From contig JAECYW010000004.1 in the NCBI GenBank assembly GCA_023014335.1, positions 1,984,001 through 2,048,000 on the forward strand: a DNA stretch of 64,000 nt, in the 5' to 3' direction. Numbering within the stretch: the stretch's first letter is position 1; each line of letters opens with the position of its first letter. Position numbers and translations under genes: made by a program. Below, piece by piece: positions 10,744-22,715 of the stretch. The notes beneath the pieces are model-generated. The model worked only from the letters and a program-made list of their open reading frames with translations, made no database searches and was not told the origin of the DNA. The stretch comes from Galerina marginata (lineage: Eukaryota; Basidiomycota; Agaricomycetes; Agaricales; Galerinaceae).

Positions 10744-13700
10744 CTATACCTCTGCAGTCACCAACACACTCCACATATACAGCGGCAGCGTAAGATTATC
10801 GTTCTGGTCAGATAACGCCTCTAAAACAGCTGCAATCGCAACGGCTGTCAAATACCGCACGCTCTATATGTTCAGCACAGTCCATCAGCAACTATTTGTT
10901 ACGATAGAATCACCCAGAACACACCGAAAATGGCTCCACGTAACCAGTCAGACGTAAAAGTAGGGCTGCCATATAAACTAGAATGCCAAATGCAAGGCTG
11001 CCTTCAAGAGTTTTAGACGTAGTTGGCGACCATTTGTGTATTCCGAGTCGTCTACCAACGATGGAGGCCTATGTATCATTATTAGCCAGTATCCAGAACT
11101 GTGGTAACCTATTACTCACTGCAGCGTCACCTAGTCCAAGGGTTAGGATGCCCGTGAATTGTAGCAACTGACTTGGACTTGTTGACGACGGATAATCAGC
11201 ACCAGCGAGCATAGCAACAAAAATAGAACAATGCCCGACACTCACCCTTCAAGCCACACAGACCCCGCACACCCAGTGAGCAAATAGAAATGGCTCAGAA
11301 TGGCCGTTCCGCCATCTCTATGGTCGAGGAATTCATTCATGAACAAGTGAAGAGATGCTCCGAACGGGTATATCGCAAAATATCGAATATACTCCGCAAA
11401 TGTGAACAATGCAAATGCTGCACTGAATGATAGATGCGTGAAAGCGGGCTAAGAGAAACGGTTAGTCATGACGAACACCAACAGAAGCAAGAAGTAAGAC
11501 CAACATCCACAGCGATACCAGGGACAAACATAACTACCGCCAGACCATGAAAAAATTTGCGACGGGCGTTCAGCCCAAGAGTGGGCACGCGTTTATCAGC
11601 AGCATCTAACAATTCCGTCGCGACGTGTGACATATTCGCCCCGTTGGGTAAATTGGGCATGTTGGGGAACGACGTCGGAAATGTCATACCAAGAGGGCCG
11701 CCGGAGGAAGGTGCCAACGAGGAGGTGTGGTTGGTTATGGTGTCTGCTGGTGACGCCGAGGTTAAAGTGTCTGTAGAATTCAAAGCTGACATGGTCTCCG
11801 CCGCAGAGGCAGAGTTTCGAGGCCGGAAGCGACGCGATCTCGCTAACTGTCGATTCCACCCGGCCACGCTAATGATTCCTAATAACGCCCAATAACAGAG
11901 CAGAGCAGGGCGGGTCCATTTCTTTTTGCCTTCAACGATACGGAAGATGACCCAGAGCCAAGGAGATCTGTTGCCCAAACACCAACGCGTCCACAGGCCG
12001 ATCAGTAGTGCGACGATTAGAATAGTGCCGAGATAGAATCCAAGAGCGTAATATCGTCGATTGCGTTCCTTTTCCTGTGGGAACCGAAGCCGATGCACTG
12101 GACGCCGGGCATTGTTCCTAGACAATACAAGGAATGGCGATAGAAGGAAGCCAGTCAGGAATGATCCGACAATCAAGGCTATCTGAAATATTAATAGAGG
12201 TGTTGGAAGACGGTAGGTTCTGATATACGGCGTGGTCACTGGCCAAATCTTAGTCCAGGTAGTTTAAAAATCAGGCCTTGATAAAGAGAGAAAGAAAACA
12301 GACCTACTCGAGCGATTGTGATATTTAGAAACTCTAAGCAGAGAGCCGTACCGCCAAAACAAGTTAGCCCAAGCTCTCCAAGCGTGAATCCTCGATGAGC
12401 CAGGCGAAGTCCTACGTAGAGAGTGAACTGGTAGAAGAAAGAGGCCACCACAGCCTCGAAGATATTTAAATCTTTATATATCGTGCGTCAGTAAGGGATG
12501 CAGCGAAGAGATGTTTTGAAGAGCTTACAATTCCATAATTTAATATGATACGAAGCCAAAATGATTTTAAGAAGAATCATCATCACACTTGTTCCAAGCG
12601 CGAAGAGGATATAGTACCATGAACGCCGACCTTCACTGCGAGGGACTGATGCACGTTCACCTTCAAAAACATTTCCGTCCTTGCTCATCCGTCCTTCCAC
12701 CCACCAGGAGACACAGACATGGAAAAGCAATATTGTCGAACAAAAAGTGCTCAAGTCAACCAAGCTGTAACGCGACAACAAGGCAGCATTGGCGGATAAA
12801 ACGGTGGGTTGGGCGTTTTGGAGGACGACGGGTACTTCGATTACCCATCCCGCAGGAAGAGTGTCCGCCCCAAAAGATATTTGCTTGATCGAAGAGAAAA
12901 GAAGGGACGCAGCAATAAGAGGTCCAAGAAGCAGGCCAGTCAGGATACCATCACCGCGACAGTCGCTGGGCACGATGGTCAGCTTGATATGTATGTTGAA
13001 ACCCAGAGGGCCTTACCGATAATTTTTTGGTACCGACATCCAGATGTAGCCGAAATCGCTTTTGTTCCAAATAGCAGAGCTATGGCGTCGAATGCTGTCC
13101 TGAAGTCGAGGAGAGTCCGGTCGTAAAGGAAGTGACGATACTGATACAATGGGTCTATGGTTCGTTGGCGTTGTGTCCCTATGATTTGATAATTTACTAT
13201 GAGTCCAGATAATATATATAAATGAGATAGCCGAAAGGATTTGCAGCTCTGGTAGGTATGAATAAATCAGCGATATTTCTTTACAGTCGGATAAAGGGGA
13301 ATACCAATAGCCAGCCAGGTATGCGTATTCTGGTTGGCAAGAATTGGAATGTTTGGAGTGGGATATTTCGTGAGTTTATACGCAGAGAATAAGAGGGATG
13401 CCAGTAAGATTATGGATTCTCCGAGCTTCCTGTTGTCGATAGAAAACGACAGTGTCAAAGACGACAAGGGTACGCGCATTTGAAATTGACTTTCCGCAGA
13501 CAGAATAGTTTGGGGGAAAGAGAGGGTAGAATGTTGACGTTGGTTCCGGTTCACAGCTGGGGAGATGTGTCTATGGAGAGCCTTTAAGCTTGTTGGTACA
13601 CGAAGGACTGCCGGGGATCTGGAGCGTGTAAAAGTGGTGCGCTTGCTTTTGCCTTTCGTAGTCGTAGCAGTGGATTCACCCGAAGAGTTTCCATGTGGGC

Positions 13701-14175
13701 TAGATTTACGTGTCGACATAGTTCGAAATCTAGAACCACCATCTCCGTTGTGTAGATTTTTCTCGGAATATGCTCGACCACGCAAATCAGTAGGTAGGTC
13801 GTCGTCGGTATCGTCGTCTGAGCTACATCGAGATCCGGAACTAATGCAAAATCGGTCAACATTTTTTCAGAAAAGATCCTCCAAAACACACCTGGATGAC
13901 CCTGCATGATAACTAGTACTCCAATCTAGGACATTTGACTTCTCATTGGCATCTACGATTGTAGATCCTTGCCTTTTCCGAAATTTCTGCCCATTCTGTG
14001 TATGTTTTCGAGTGTCACTTCGTCCGATAGCCTGCTTGGACGAGGGTGGAGACGGAGACGAGCGTGAACGAGGCAGTTTGAAAGAATAGAAAACCGGTTG
14101 AGGAGTGTTGACTGAAAGGAGAAGTAGAGCTGCGACCGACAAGTTCAAGAGGATTTCTCGCGTTTGGCTTGGCAT
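10744..14175 (-). CDS. SEC59: Dolichol kinase (SEC59/DOLK family), ER membrane
   Basis: CTP-dependent kinase that makes dolichyl phosphate, the lipid carrier for N-glycosylation, O-mannosylation and GPI anchors. Diagnostic parts are in the C-terminal half: LNARRKFFHGLAVVMFVPGI (about 11520-11590), the CTP-binding stretch LGLGDAAASIVGRRLG followed by HKWSPTTSKTLEGSLAFGIL (about 10980-11140), and the C-terminal ALSDQNDNLTLPLYMWSVL before the TAG at 10744-10746. Many hydrophobic segments are spread over the whole length. The model starts at the ATG at 14175 (MPSQTREILLNL, a hydrophobic segment), followed by a Ser/Asp-rich loop joined by an intron near 13820-13890. This N-terminal part is less certain than the rest. 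At least seven introns. It lies about 200 bp upstream of the histidine kinase start on the same strand. Confidence 0.84.
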
Positions 14176-15793
14176 GACACGCTAACATATCACGTGCTTT
14201 GCTTCCCATTTCGTCGGTGACTAAAAATAGTTCTCCCAAGGATTCGCTCGACGTCTTTCGCCGCTTGTTCTCCTCGCCAAGTTCATTGCAGACCAGTATC
14301 TTACCCATAATACGGCAACCGAGGACTAAAATTTACGTCGGAGACCCAGATTCGACTCTGAGCAAGAGATGCCATCAAAATGCCATTGGGCTGAAGGCAA
14401 CAAGAAACCCTTTATCGCAAAACACCACCTGCGCATTCTGCTGATACAATCCACGGACATCGGTGAACGACCTCAAGCTGAACTCAGCCCACTCTACGCG
14501 GGATTGAATACATCGGGGGCTCAGGAGTTGAATTCACTTCCGTTTCGCACAGTGCCAGAAGGCACCTTCCGATGCTGCTTTCCAACTGGGTGTGAAGGTC
14601 AAGCCATAGCAATTTTTGGCCAATTTAAGTACTCCTGACCAATAGTATCTCATGTAGTGAACTCTCGTAACATAAAGTCTTGAAGGACGAAACAATCCAA
14701 CCAGGTTTCTGTCATTGCCTCAAAGCGATTCCTGTGGAAAAAGTTTTCACAACTCTGGCGACTCTTTTTTAGCACTCAGAATATATCCTACACGTCAGTT
14801 ATAGCTTGTCTTTGTCTTCCTGAATTTTGCTTATGCCAAACGAAATTATCCAGCAAAAGAGCTGTATACTCTTCGTCAAATACTATGGAACAAGGTGAGA
14901 TTGTGATTCTCGACCAACCTTCTTATGTATCTTCAGGGGATGTATTGAATTTGTACCTCGTTTGAGATCCATATCATGGTCAAAGTCATAGCAACTTTAT
15001 TCTAAGCAAGGGCTGGTAAAGTTTTTTTTTTTTTGCGGTTCTCCTTTGATTCTCTTCCCAGATAAACATAGCCCATCTCGGCGTAGGATTATGTTTCTCT
15101 GTTCCTGTCGGTATCTCTGTGCCACTTTCGGCTAGAATTATGGGAATAATTGAGCCCAGTGTACCAATTAGTTGCAGGTATTTGAAGCCCCGGTCCCTTC
15201 GTCGACACCGTAATTGACTGACTACCCTTGACTTTTGTGATCGGACTGTGTATACAGAATTAAAGTGGGGTAGCTGACTTTCAGTATCCCTGGTTATTAT
15301 CGACGAATCCCTTGTGTTATTTCCTTCGCTAGTCTCGCTGATCTCCAAAATTTATCGAATTGGGAGAACAATGATTCAGAGGGATAACAATTTGCGGTTT
15401 GTGTTCTCGAATTGAGGAAAAATACGATGGGAGTAATCTCCCCAAGTGAGTGGAGGTGCAAGTGATTTTCGGCCGAGGTGTCCCAGGATTCTTTTCTCAC
15501 ATGGGGCGCCTATAATATGCCGGAAAGTGAGCCGCCGAGTCGACAAGGTCAGCAGGACTAGGCATCCCCGAATTCCTGAACATCTCAAAAAAAATACATA
15601 TAATGGCAGTTAAAAATCCCACAGAACAACCACCTTACCAGAGAACTTTACTTGGTAGTAAATAGATAGCCGTGTCACTTATATAAAAAGCACTTGCTAA
15701 TTTTCAACAAACTGGCTGTTTCCGTATGGGGACCGTGTCAGTATGATAAACTCCTCATAAGTAAATTAATACTTGATGAACTTCTTGACAGAT
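14176..15793. other. Intergenic stretch, no supported gene
   Basis: Only short conflicting open frames occur on both strands (for example 14986-15348 minus and 14369-14638 plus). None has recognisable motifs or a coherent splice pattern. A run of 13 T lies near 15020. The first few hundred bases are presumably the dolichol kinase promoter. Confidence 0.5.
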
Positions 15794-16539
15794 TTACTCA
15801 TTACTGACCGGCGCCCACAATCTTATTACAGCATCCTTGCCCCTTTCCCTGATTCTTAGGTAACGTCCATTTTTAAAGCCGCCAATCAGAGCGATACGGC
15901 ATAGTGAGCCGAGTGGATTGGTGTTGCCTTGATTAGGGCTAATCCCGGACTCAGCGACGCAGGAAACTCGATATAAGTGCAGAAAATATTCGATCCCGGC
16001 TATTGGCTTTGCCAGGGATCCAACCCATTCTGACCCCATTATTTGTAAGAACACACCTGAAAGTCACTAGTGGTAATGGTATAATTGTGCACACTACTAG
16101 TTACACCTTTGATATTCGGCACCCCTGATTGTAATCCACTCGGAGAAATGTGGACAGGGCTCATGACACGATTTGCCTCGAGTCTCTTGCGCCGGCAGTT
16201 GTCCAGAGTCCAGACCGTGATGAGTCGGATGAAACCAAATTGCGACAATGCTATACATAGTTACCAGGCGAAACCCTGCATCGGATTGATACATCCTGCT
16301 GAGAGTGACTAACCATCCTGCTCGTTCGCTGCATGTGGACTTTAAGGTACTTCAGAAGTCGTTGACGGGTGGTCTGATGTTGAAGGTCACAATCGTCCAT
16401 ATTGATGCAAGGGGGTGCCTACCCGCGCCACACATCTGGGGGAACGAGGATTTGGAAGCCTCGAGGGTGAAACGAATAACCTATCCATGGCGGAGAGCAT
16501 CACAGCAAACAGCAAGACAAAGTTAATAGGCGATCCCAT
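15794..16539 (-). CDS. Possible small secreted protein, exon structure uncertain
   Basis: I do not recognise this. An ATG at 16539 starts MGSPINFVLLFAVMLSAMDR, which resembles a signal peptide. Further down the same strand a coding-like exon (about 16065-16245) contains LDNCRRKRLEANRVMSPV and ends TITTSDFQ at a GTGTGT donor. A 50-bp intron ending GGCAAAG would join it in frame to PIAGIEYFLHLYRVSC, and that frame runs to a stop at 15794 (last residues RLWAPVSNE). Whether the signal-like exon belongs to the same transcript is inference, because the middle exons can be joined in several ways. It may be a lineage-specific secreted protein or chance frames. Confidence 0.3.
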
Positions 16540-16757
16540 TTTGTACGGTAGAAAAGACGATGGTAAGATATTTAGGGGATGTAAGGTAGTAGGTGCTAGT
16601 ACATATCTAGATATATGACCGAAGATAGGACCAATAGTCCCTGGTTGGATTAGCGATACAAGATTTGTTTCGTTAGTTGTCGTGCTTCGACGAGTCTGGG
16701 ACGGGGTCGTGATCGTTAAATAATGGACACGGTCTGCATAAATTAATATTAGTGCTG

Positions 16758-17833
16758 TCAAGGCATTTGGTTCAGGCGTCCATCAGAACCGTATGCTCCT
16801 GACCGGGAGGGAGCAGTCAGGTGCATATTATCCGTTTGTCGCATGTAGTCAGGAGTTCGAGAATGATGCACAAGTTGAGCGGGACTGGGGAGATGCGGAA
16901 AGCCTTGCCCGATAGAAAATCCCTGAGGATCAGTCAAGGACCGTCGGTGAGGATAAGGCAGGGGAGATTCCCGTTGGGTATTATGGTTGTTATGATGGGT
17001 GTTCGCATTGGAGTGAATAGTAGGCGGCGGCGTGCTGTGACTGTGCACGTTTGGGTCATGCGAAGGAAATGATTGGGCATAGGAGTACTGGTGACGAGGT
17101 TCATCGCGTATTTCGCCACGAATATTAAAGTTTTGACTGTCATAGCTATGGGCCATGGGACGATCGGATGAATGAGAGTAATTATTTTGGCTACCCGTGT
17201 ACAGGTTAGTCGATAACGGTCGAGATGTCGAAGGGAATGCGTTGTTATATGTTGGGTATTGCAGAGGTTTGAGTGGTAAAGGAGCTGACATGGGAGCAAG
17301 ATGATATGGTGAATCTGAGGGGCCAGAGATGTCAGTATGTTGTTGGTGGTGATCGTTCAGTAGCATGGACTCGCTCCAGGAGCTGGGTTCGATGACAGTC
17401 ATAGGACGTGAAGACATTGAGACGGTAAGCGCGGAAGGCGACTCTGAGCTTTCGCGGGAAGGCGGGGAGTCGGCAGATGATGATTCGCGGCTTGAGTAGA
17501 ACCCCAAAGATTGGGCGCTGCCTGCATTGTAAATTTTCACTTTGTCTTTTCCTGTAGGCCCTTTTCCGAGTGGAGGTCTGTTTGAAGGGGGCAGGTTTAA
17601 CGCCTGTCGGAGACAACCGTTTTCTTCCTCCAGCTCGGAGACTCTTTGCTCCAAGGCCTAATCGCAGAAGAGGTACAGTGAAGAGAAAGGTTTCATAAAA
17701 TTTACATATAACGAGGAAAGAAATTTCATACCTGAAGATGAGCAGCACGCCTTGCTCGGAAAGCTCTCTGGACATCTCGAGCACGGTTCGGTGGGAGATT
17801 ATCGTTTCTTTTGCGGCCTCTTTTAGAGGACAT
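16758..17833 (-). CDS. bZIP transcription factor
   Basis: Nuclear DNA-binding regulator of 333 residues in two exons, 17732-17833 (34 codons) and 16758-17657, joined by a 74-bp intron (GTATG...TTAG). The start MSSKRGRKRN is the only ATG that precedes the basic region. The basic region has NRARDVQRAFRARR, the N-x7-R type contact pattern, and leads directly into a short zipper (ALEQRVSELEEENGCLRQAL) across the intron. The rest is a His/Ser/Pro-rich disordered tail with many potential phosphosites and no other domain. The targets cannot be told from sequence. The intron inside the bZIP domain supports the splice model because the heptad register is kept. Confidence 0.87.
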
Positions 17834-20555
17834 AGAGAAGGCAAACTAGCCGAGAGAGTTCGGAAGAAAATTGTTTCCTACCTCTTCTCCAGGAAACATA
17901 TAAAGAGCTCCCGAAGATGCGCACCGGCAAATATTAATTAGGTCATGTTACACCATAAATAGCAGGTGCGATCGAACCCATGGGCCTGGTTAATTCGCGG
18001 TAACCCTGAAAACTGACATAGCCTGGTCTTTGGCCGCACATTAAACTTTTCACTTCTTCTGGGCACTGGAGCGAGTTTTGATGCTTGCCCCGCGGGTCCA
18101 GTGAATCTCATCGAGAAATCACAGGTACCCTTAAACGATTCGCGGCACTGTGTGCACGACTTCAGAACGGTGAAGTAGGGACCATTTCAATCACGAATTT
18201 TTAGAACACACACCTCCTGAGACGGCCATGCCCTGTCTTGCGCTTATCGTGGATTTTGCGAACGAAAAAAGACTTTGAAACGATTAAACAATTTGCACAA
18301 TATTAGGAACTTTTCGTCTCCAAAATCGCAGTGTTTGGCAAGTCCCTCACCCCATGTTATGAGGCGCCAAACCAAGGAATCAGGTTGCAAGATCCTTGAA
18401 TGCGGCTTAAATCTGAGATCTCGGATCGGTGAAAGATTTCATGTATGCACATGCCCGTTGTCACACCGGTAACTCTGCCCATAATTGCTTCTAATGCCGG
18501 CTGATCGGATGCAGCCGACAGGGAAACACACCGAGGCGTTTCTGAGCAAAGTCTGACACAAAACTTAACAATAATATAACTCTTTCCTTTAATTTCCCTC
18601 ATTGAACGACGTAATACTCTCTTTCGCTCCGTACTAATTTAACGTTGGACTTCACACTGAATATCTTCTTTGCAGACGGTATCACATCGAAGTAAGCTTG
18701 GGATCGGCTTGGGGTAAAATGCGGGTAACAATTATGAGTCCGTTTGTCATATCCCCGACTCTTGGGCTTGTCCTTTCGTTGTAAAACTCCGACGAAGGGA
18801 GAGCACATGCTTGCCAGTTATTCGATCCTTTTCCTTCGCATGGATGGGTTATCATTGACCAGGAATCAGCGCCTGACCCCTGACCGGCCTGACCCCTCCT
18901 CATAGTTATACCAGTCCCCTGAGAGCCTGAGCAGCGAACTGCTGCGCCGAGCATGCGAAGGTCAAAGGCATCAAAGATACAGTTAACCAACGGATTTACT
19001 TGAAGACACTTATTAAATCGGTATAAGCTTAAGGGGCCCTGGTGATTTCGCTTCGATTGGAATACAATATCTAATCCTGGATTGCGGGCAGTGAAGCTAG
19101 TGAAGGCAAGCGATCAGCACAAATCGGCTCATTCACTTAAAAACAATGTGGCGTACTTAACACAATTAAGATATTGTCCCTAGTAGTAACCCTGTAGGAG
19201 GATAAAAATGAACCGTTGGTCAGAGTCAGACCGTCATTTATGGCAGATCGTGGTGCACCCACTCTAGGGAAATACACCAGGCAAGGTACCTGAAATTCCA
19301 CTTGCAAGAGGCCCTTACAACATGTTCAAGGCGTGTTGTTAATGACGTCAACATGGTCGAAACTTGCAGGAAGTGCGGATTGTGGTCGGCTTAAAGAGTG
19401 TAAACAAGAGCTTGAAACGAGGCAAAAGCATACCGCATGTCTCGTCCTTTAGAAAAAATGACATCCCCTTTCTAGGATGGAAGTCAGTTGGAAGTTAGAA
19501 GGCCAAAATAAAAGACAGCAAAGTGGTGGTGGTCTGACGGCAAAGAAGCAATAGCTCAAAGCGAGAAGTGTTACCCAAACGGCATCATCTTTCCTAAGGT
19601 CGTCACCTTCAAAACGGGGATTCAAAACTTTCAGGCGGTGGATATCCATGATGTTGGATGGAAGAGATTGGGAGATACGTGACCGATCGGTAATAGCAGG
19701 TTTAGGTGTCCACAGAACTCAACAAGTCCTCCACAAAAGTAATGAGTAATAATCCGCGTGGCATTGATAATTGGATATTTTGAATGGCGGCTTGCATCTG
19801 GTTATCGATTCGGTTTAGAATCAGATGGGGCCCACAGGGCATCTAGCCATCCCGGCGAGGAAACGCCTGGAAGAAAAAGTAGCAACAGACCACAGCTCAG
19901 GTTCAAAAAGTGCTCGACGGTTCTTATATTCAGAGTATGAAGTAAGTAAACGAGCTCCGTGCCTTTACGAGGCGCCAAAGTTCCAGGCAGACGGACGGAC
20001 CATTTAGTTTAGAGCAATAGACTGGACATCGGTCGTATGTGAAGATTGACTGCAGCTGACAGGGCAGGGGGAAAGTAAAAAATCGGTAGGCGGCAGAAGA
20101 AAAGAGCACATAGGTGTTAAGGACTTTCTGTAGAGACCCTTGAATAATGCTAGCTGAGAGCCCACCGTGGTCCGTAGCTCAAGAGAATGTACAGGCTGGC
20201 AAAAACGGTACTAGCCTACTAGGATGCCAGTCTCGAAGTACGGGAATCCAGTCTCTCCAGTCGTTACATGTCAAAACACGAATTTTTCTGCACCAGGAGC
20301 CTTCTGCAGACTTGAGTATTAAAGTAAGTAAAGCATGAGCATGTTGGGGACTTGTGAAGTTGTGAGTTGAACGTTGCGACATGAGATGGAGTCACTGCCA
20401 GACTGGTCAGACCGGGTAGGCAAGGTCACACAGATCACGTAAGTCACCAGCGGAGTTGAAACCCGACCAACGTGGATGTCCGCCTCAACACATCCTCTCA
20501 CCACTACCGTCAACGATCTACTTCTCTATTTCCCTGTTTTCTTGAATAATCAACG
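17834..20555. other. 2.7-kb intergenic stretch, no supported gene
   Basis: Many short frames but none with a domain, a signal peptide or a consistent chain of splice sites. A small direct repetition, CTGACCCCTGACCGGCCTGA, is at about 18870-18892. The right end must contain the promoter of the SF1/BBP gene. It could hold non-coding RNA or decayed transposon sequence; I cannot show either. Confidence 0.5.
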
Positions 20556-22395
20556 ATGTGGAAACCGGCAACCCGCCAAATTACTGGAACCAATGACGGT
20601 CAGTTTTTTTACCGTTTGTGTCTGGAGAATTTAGACCTGACTAATTTTCGCACTACTTTACCAGTTCCGCTTGGTCAACGTCGTCGCTTTGGCCCAGCCC
20701 CTACGGACGATGCGCCGGCCCCACAGCTGGCTCAACCCTCGCCCTCTGTATATCCTAGATCCCAAAATCAGGACGAAAGTCCTGGAAAGCGAGGCCGAGA
20801 CGAATCACCTGTAAACGGAGACCCAAAAGGTAAGCACTCATGAGATTTACGAGCCTGACTTCGTCGCATCGTGCAAATGTCCGTCAACGACTTCTTGAGG
20901 TTGTATGCAAGTTATTTCCCCTTGCCTTCGATGCATCTGATTCATAGTTTCACTGACGCTGACCGAATTGTTTTAACCCTTTTGATTTGACGTGACCTTT
21001 TGCACCCGTAGTTGACCCAAATGCTCCTCGGAAGAGACGTAGTCGCTGGGGAGACGCCAAAACAGAAATTCCTGGCTTACCCACTGCAATTTCCGCTGCT
21101 GGAGTTTCGCAAGCTCAGCTTGACAATTATGCTATCCACCTTCGGTTAGAGGAGATTAACCGCAAACTCAGGTTGAATGATTTCATTCCTCCTGAGCGAG
21201 AAAGGTTTGCACATGGCATATTTCCTGAATTTTGGCGCATATATTTATCTGCTTCATTCTAGGTCTCCTTCCCCACCACCAACCTATGACGCCCATGGTC
21301 GTAGGACCAACACCCGTGAAGTTCGTTATCGTAAAAAGCTTGAAGACGAACGTATCAAGCTTGTTGACCGCGCTATGAAAAACGACCCCAACTTCCGTCC
21401 CCCGGTGGAATACCATCAACAGAAGCGCTCACAGCGACCATCTGACAAAGTTTACATCCCTGTTAAGGAATTCCCAGAGATCAATTTTTTCGGGTTGCTC
21501 GTCGGTCCTCGTGGCAATAGTCTGAAAAAAATGGAACGTGAAAGTGGAGCGAAGATTAGCATTCGTGGCAAAGGCAGTGTGAAGGAAGGAAAGGCCCGTC
21601 CTGATCAATACGCGGATGACGCTGAGGAAGATCTTCACTGCCTTGTTCTTGGTGACACAGATGAAAAAGTTGCAGCATGTGTGAAGATGATCAACAAGGT
21701 CATCGAAACTGTAAGTGCATCTTCCTGGTTAGAACCAAGTTAATTCACCAACAATTGTGCAGGCCGCTTCCACCCCTGAAGGCCAGAACGATCACAAGCG
21801 AAACCAGTTGCGCGAGCTCGCCGCCCTGAACGGGACGCTTCGCGACGACGAAAACCAGATCTGTCAGAACTGCGGTGGAGTTGGACATCGAAAATATGAT
21901 TGTCCGGAACAACGAAACTTTACAGCTAACATCATTTGTCGTGTCTGTGGCAGCGCCGGTCACATGGCGCGTGATTGTACTGTCAACAAAGATCCTAACG
22001 CCCAGGCAGTATCCATAAGCGGGCCCTCACCTTCTCTTAACAGGACTGGGTTTGATTCCGAGTACGCCAGTTTGATGGCTGAATTAGGGGAAAATGCAGG
22101 TTCAGGCGATGGAGGCAAAACGCCCTGGGACGCTCCTAATATGGGACACGACATCACTGCCGGTGGCTCCAACATTCCTCCTTGGCGCAGACCGGAATCG
22201 TGGCAGCAACCCGTGAACAACAATCAGCCGCAAGGTTATCGTCCACCTCAGGCAGGTTATGGAGCTGGATACGGCACCCCTACTGGATATGCAACAGGCG
22301 GTCAGTGGGCAGGCTATCCTTCCACCGGCGGCTATCAGCAACCTCAAGATTATTCCAATTACGCCACATATTATCAAGGCCAATATGCACAGTGA
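20556..22395 (+). CDS. MSL5: Splicing factor 1 / branchpoint-binding protein (BBP)
   Basis: Nuclear protein that recognises the intron branch point in the early (E) spliceosome together with the U2AF large subunit. Five exons are clear: 20556-20598, 20665-20829, 21012-21204, 21263-21710 and 21763-22395, giving 493 residues. The N-terminus has the U2AF-interacting helix with [20 protein letters not shown]. The SF1 helix-hairpin follows ([19 protein letters not shown]), then [10 protein letters not shown] single KH/QUA2 domain contains [17 protein letters not shown]. Two CCHC zinc knuckles are [14 protein letters not shown] and [14 protein letters not shown]. The C-terminus is Gly/Tyr/Gln/Pro-rich. 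The length and domain order match fungal BBP. Confidence 0.95.
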
Positions 22396-22715
22396 TTCAG
22401 CTAATCCGTTAACGCCCTTCTGGTCATCCTCTTATTCACTTCTAACGAGCTTCGTAGCACCTAAACCCCTTCTAAACATCTTTTGCTAGCGCCGGCTTCA
22501 CCGACCTTGATCCGAGTTACCTGTATCCACCTCTCCTTACCGTCAACTACTTTTTCCTTTTGACAGCAGCAAAAAGTAACCCGCAATTATTTCTGACATC
22601 ACAGGTTCTCTGAAACTCTTATGTTCTGGTAATCGCAAGGAAGAATTAGTCCTTGTTGACTTTGATGACTTTTCTGTCAATCATGTAGCAAAAATGCAAT
22701 TTTATTATTAAGTAT
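22396..22715. other. Convergent 3' region between SF1/BBP and RCM1
   Basis: About 320 bp between two stop codons facing each other. It must hold both 3' UTRs. No further gene is seen. Confidence 0.5.

Noticed and set aside
14015..14308. Minus-strand frame starting MGKILVCNELGEENKRR as the dolichol kinase N-terminus
   Set aside because: It is in a different frame from the hydrophobic start MPSQTREILLNL at 14175, and joining it would need an extra unsupported intron.
16758..17654. bZIP protein starting at 17654 (LEQRVSELEE)
   Set aside because: That codon is TTG and the basic region would be missing; the upstream exon 17732-17833 supplies ATG and basic region in phase.
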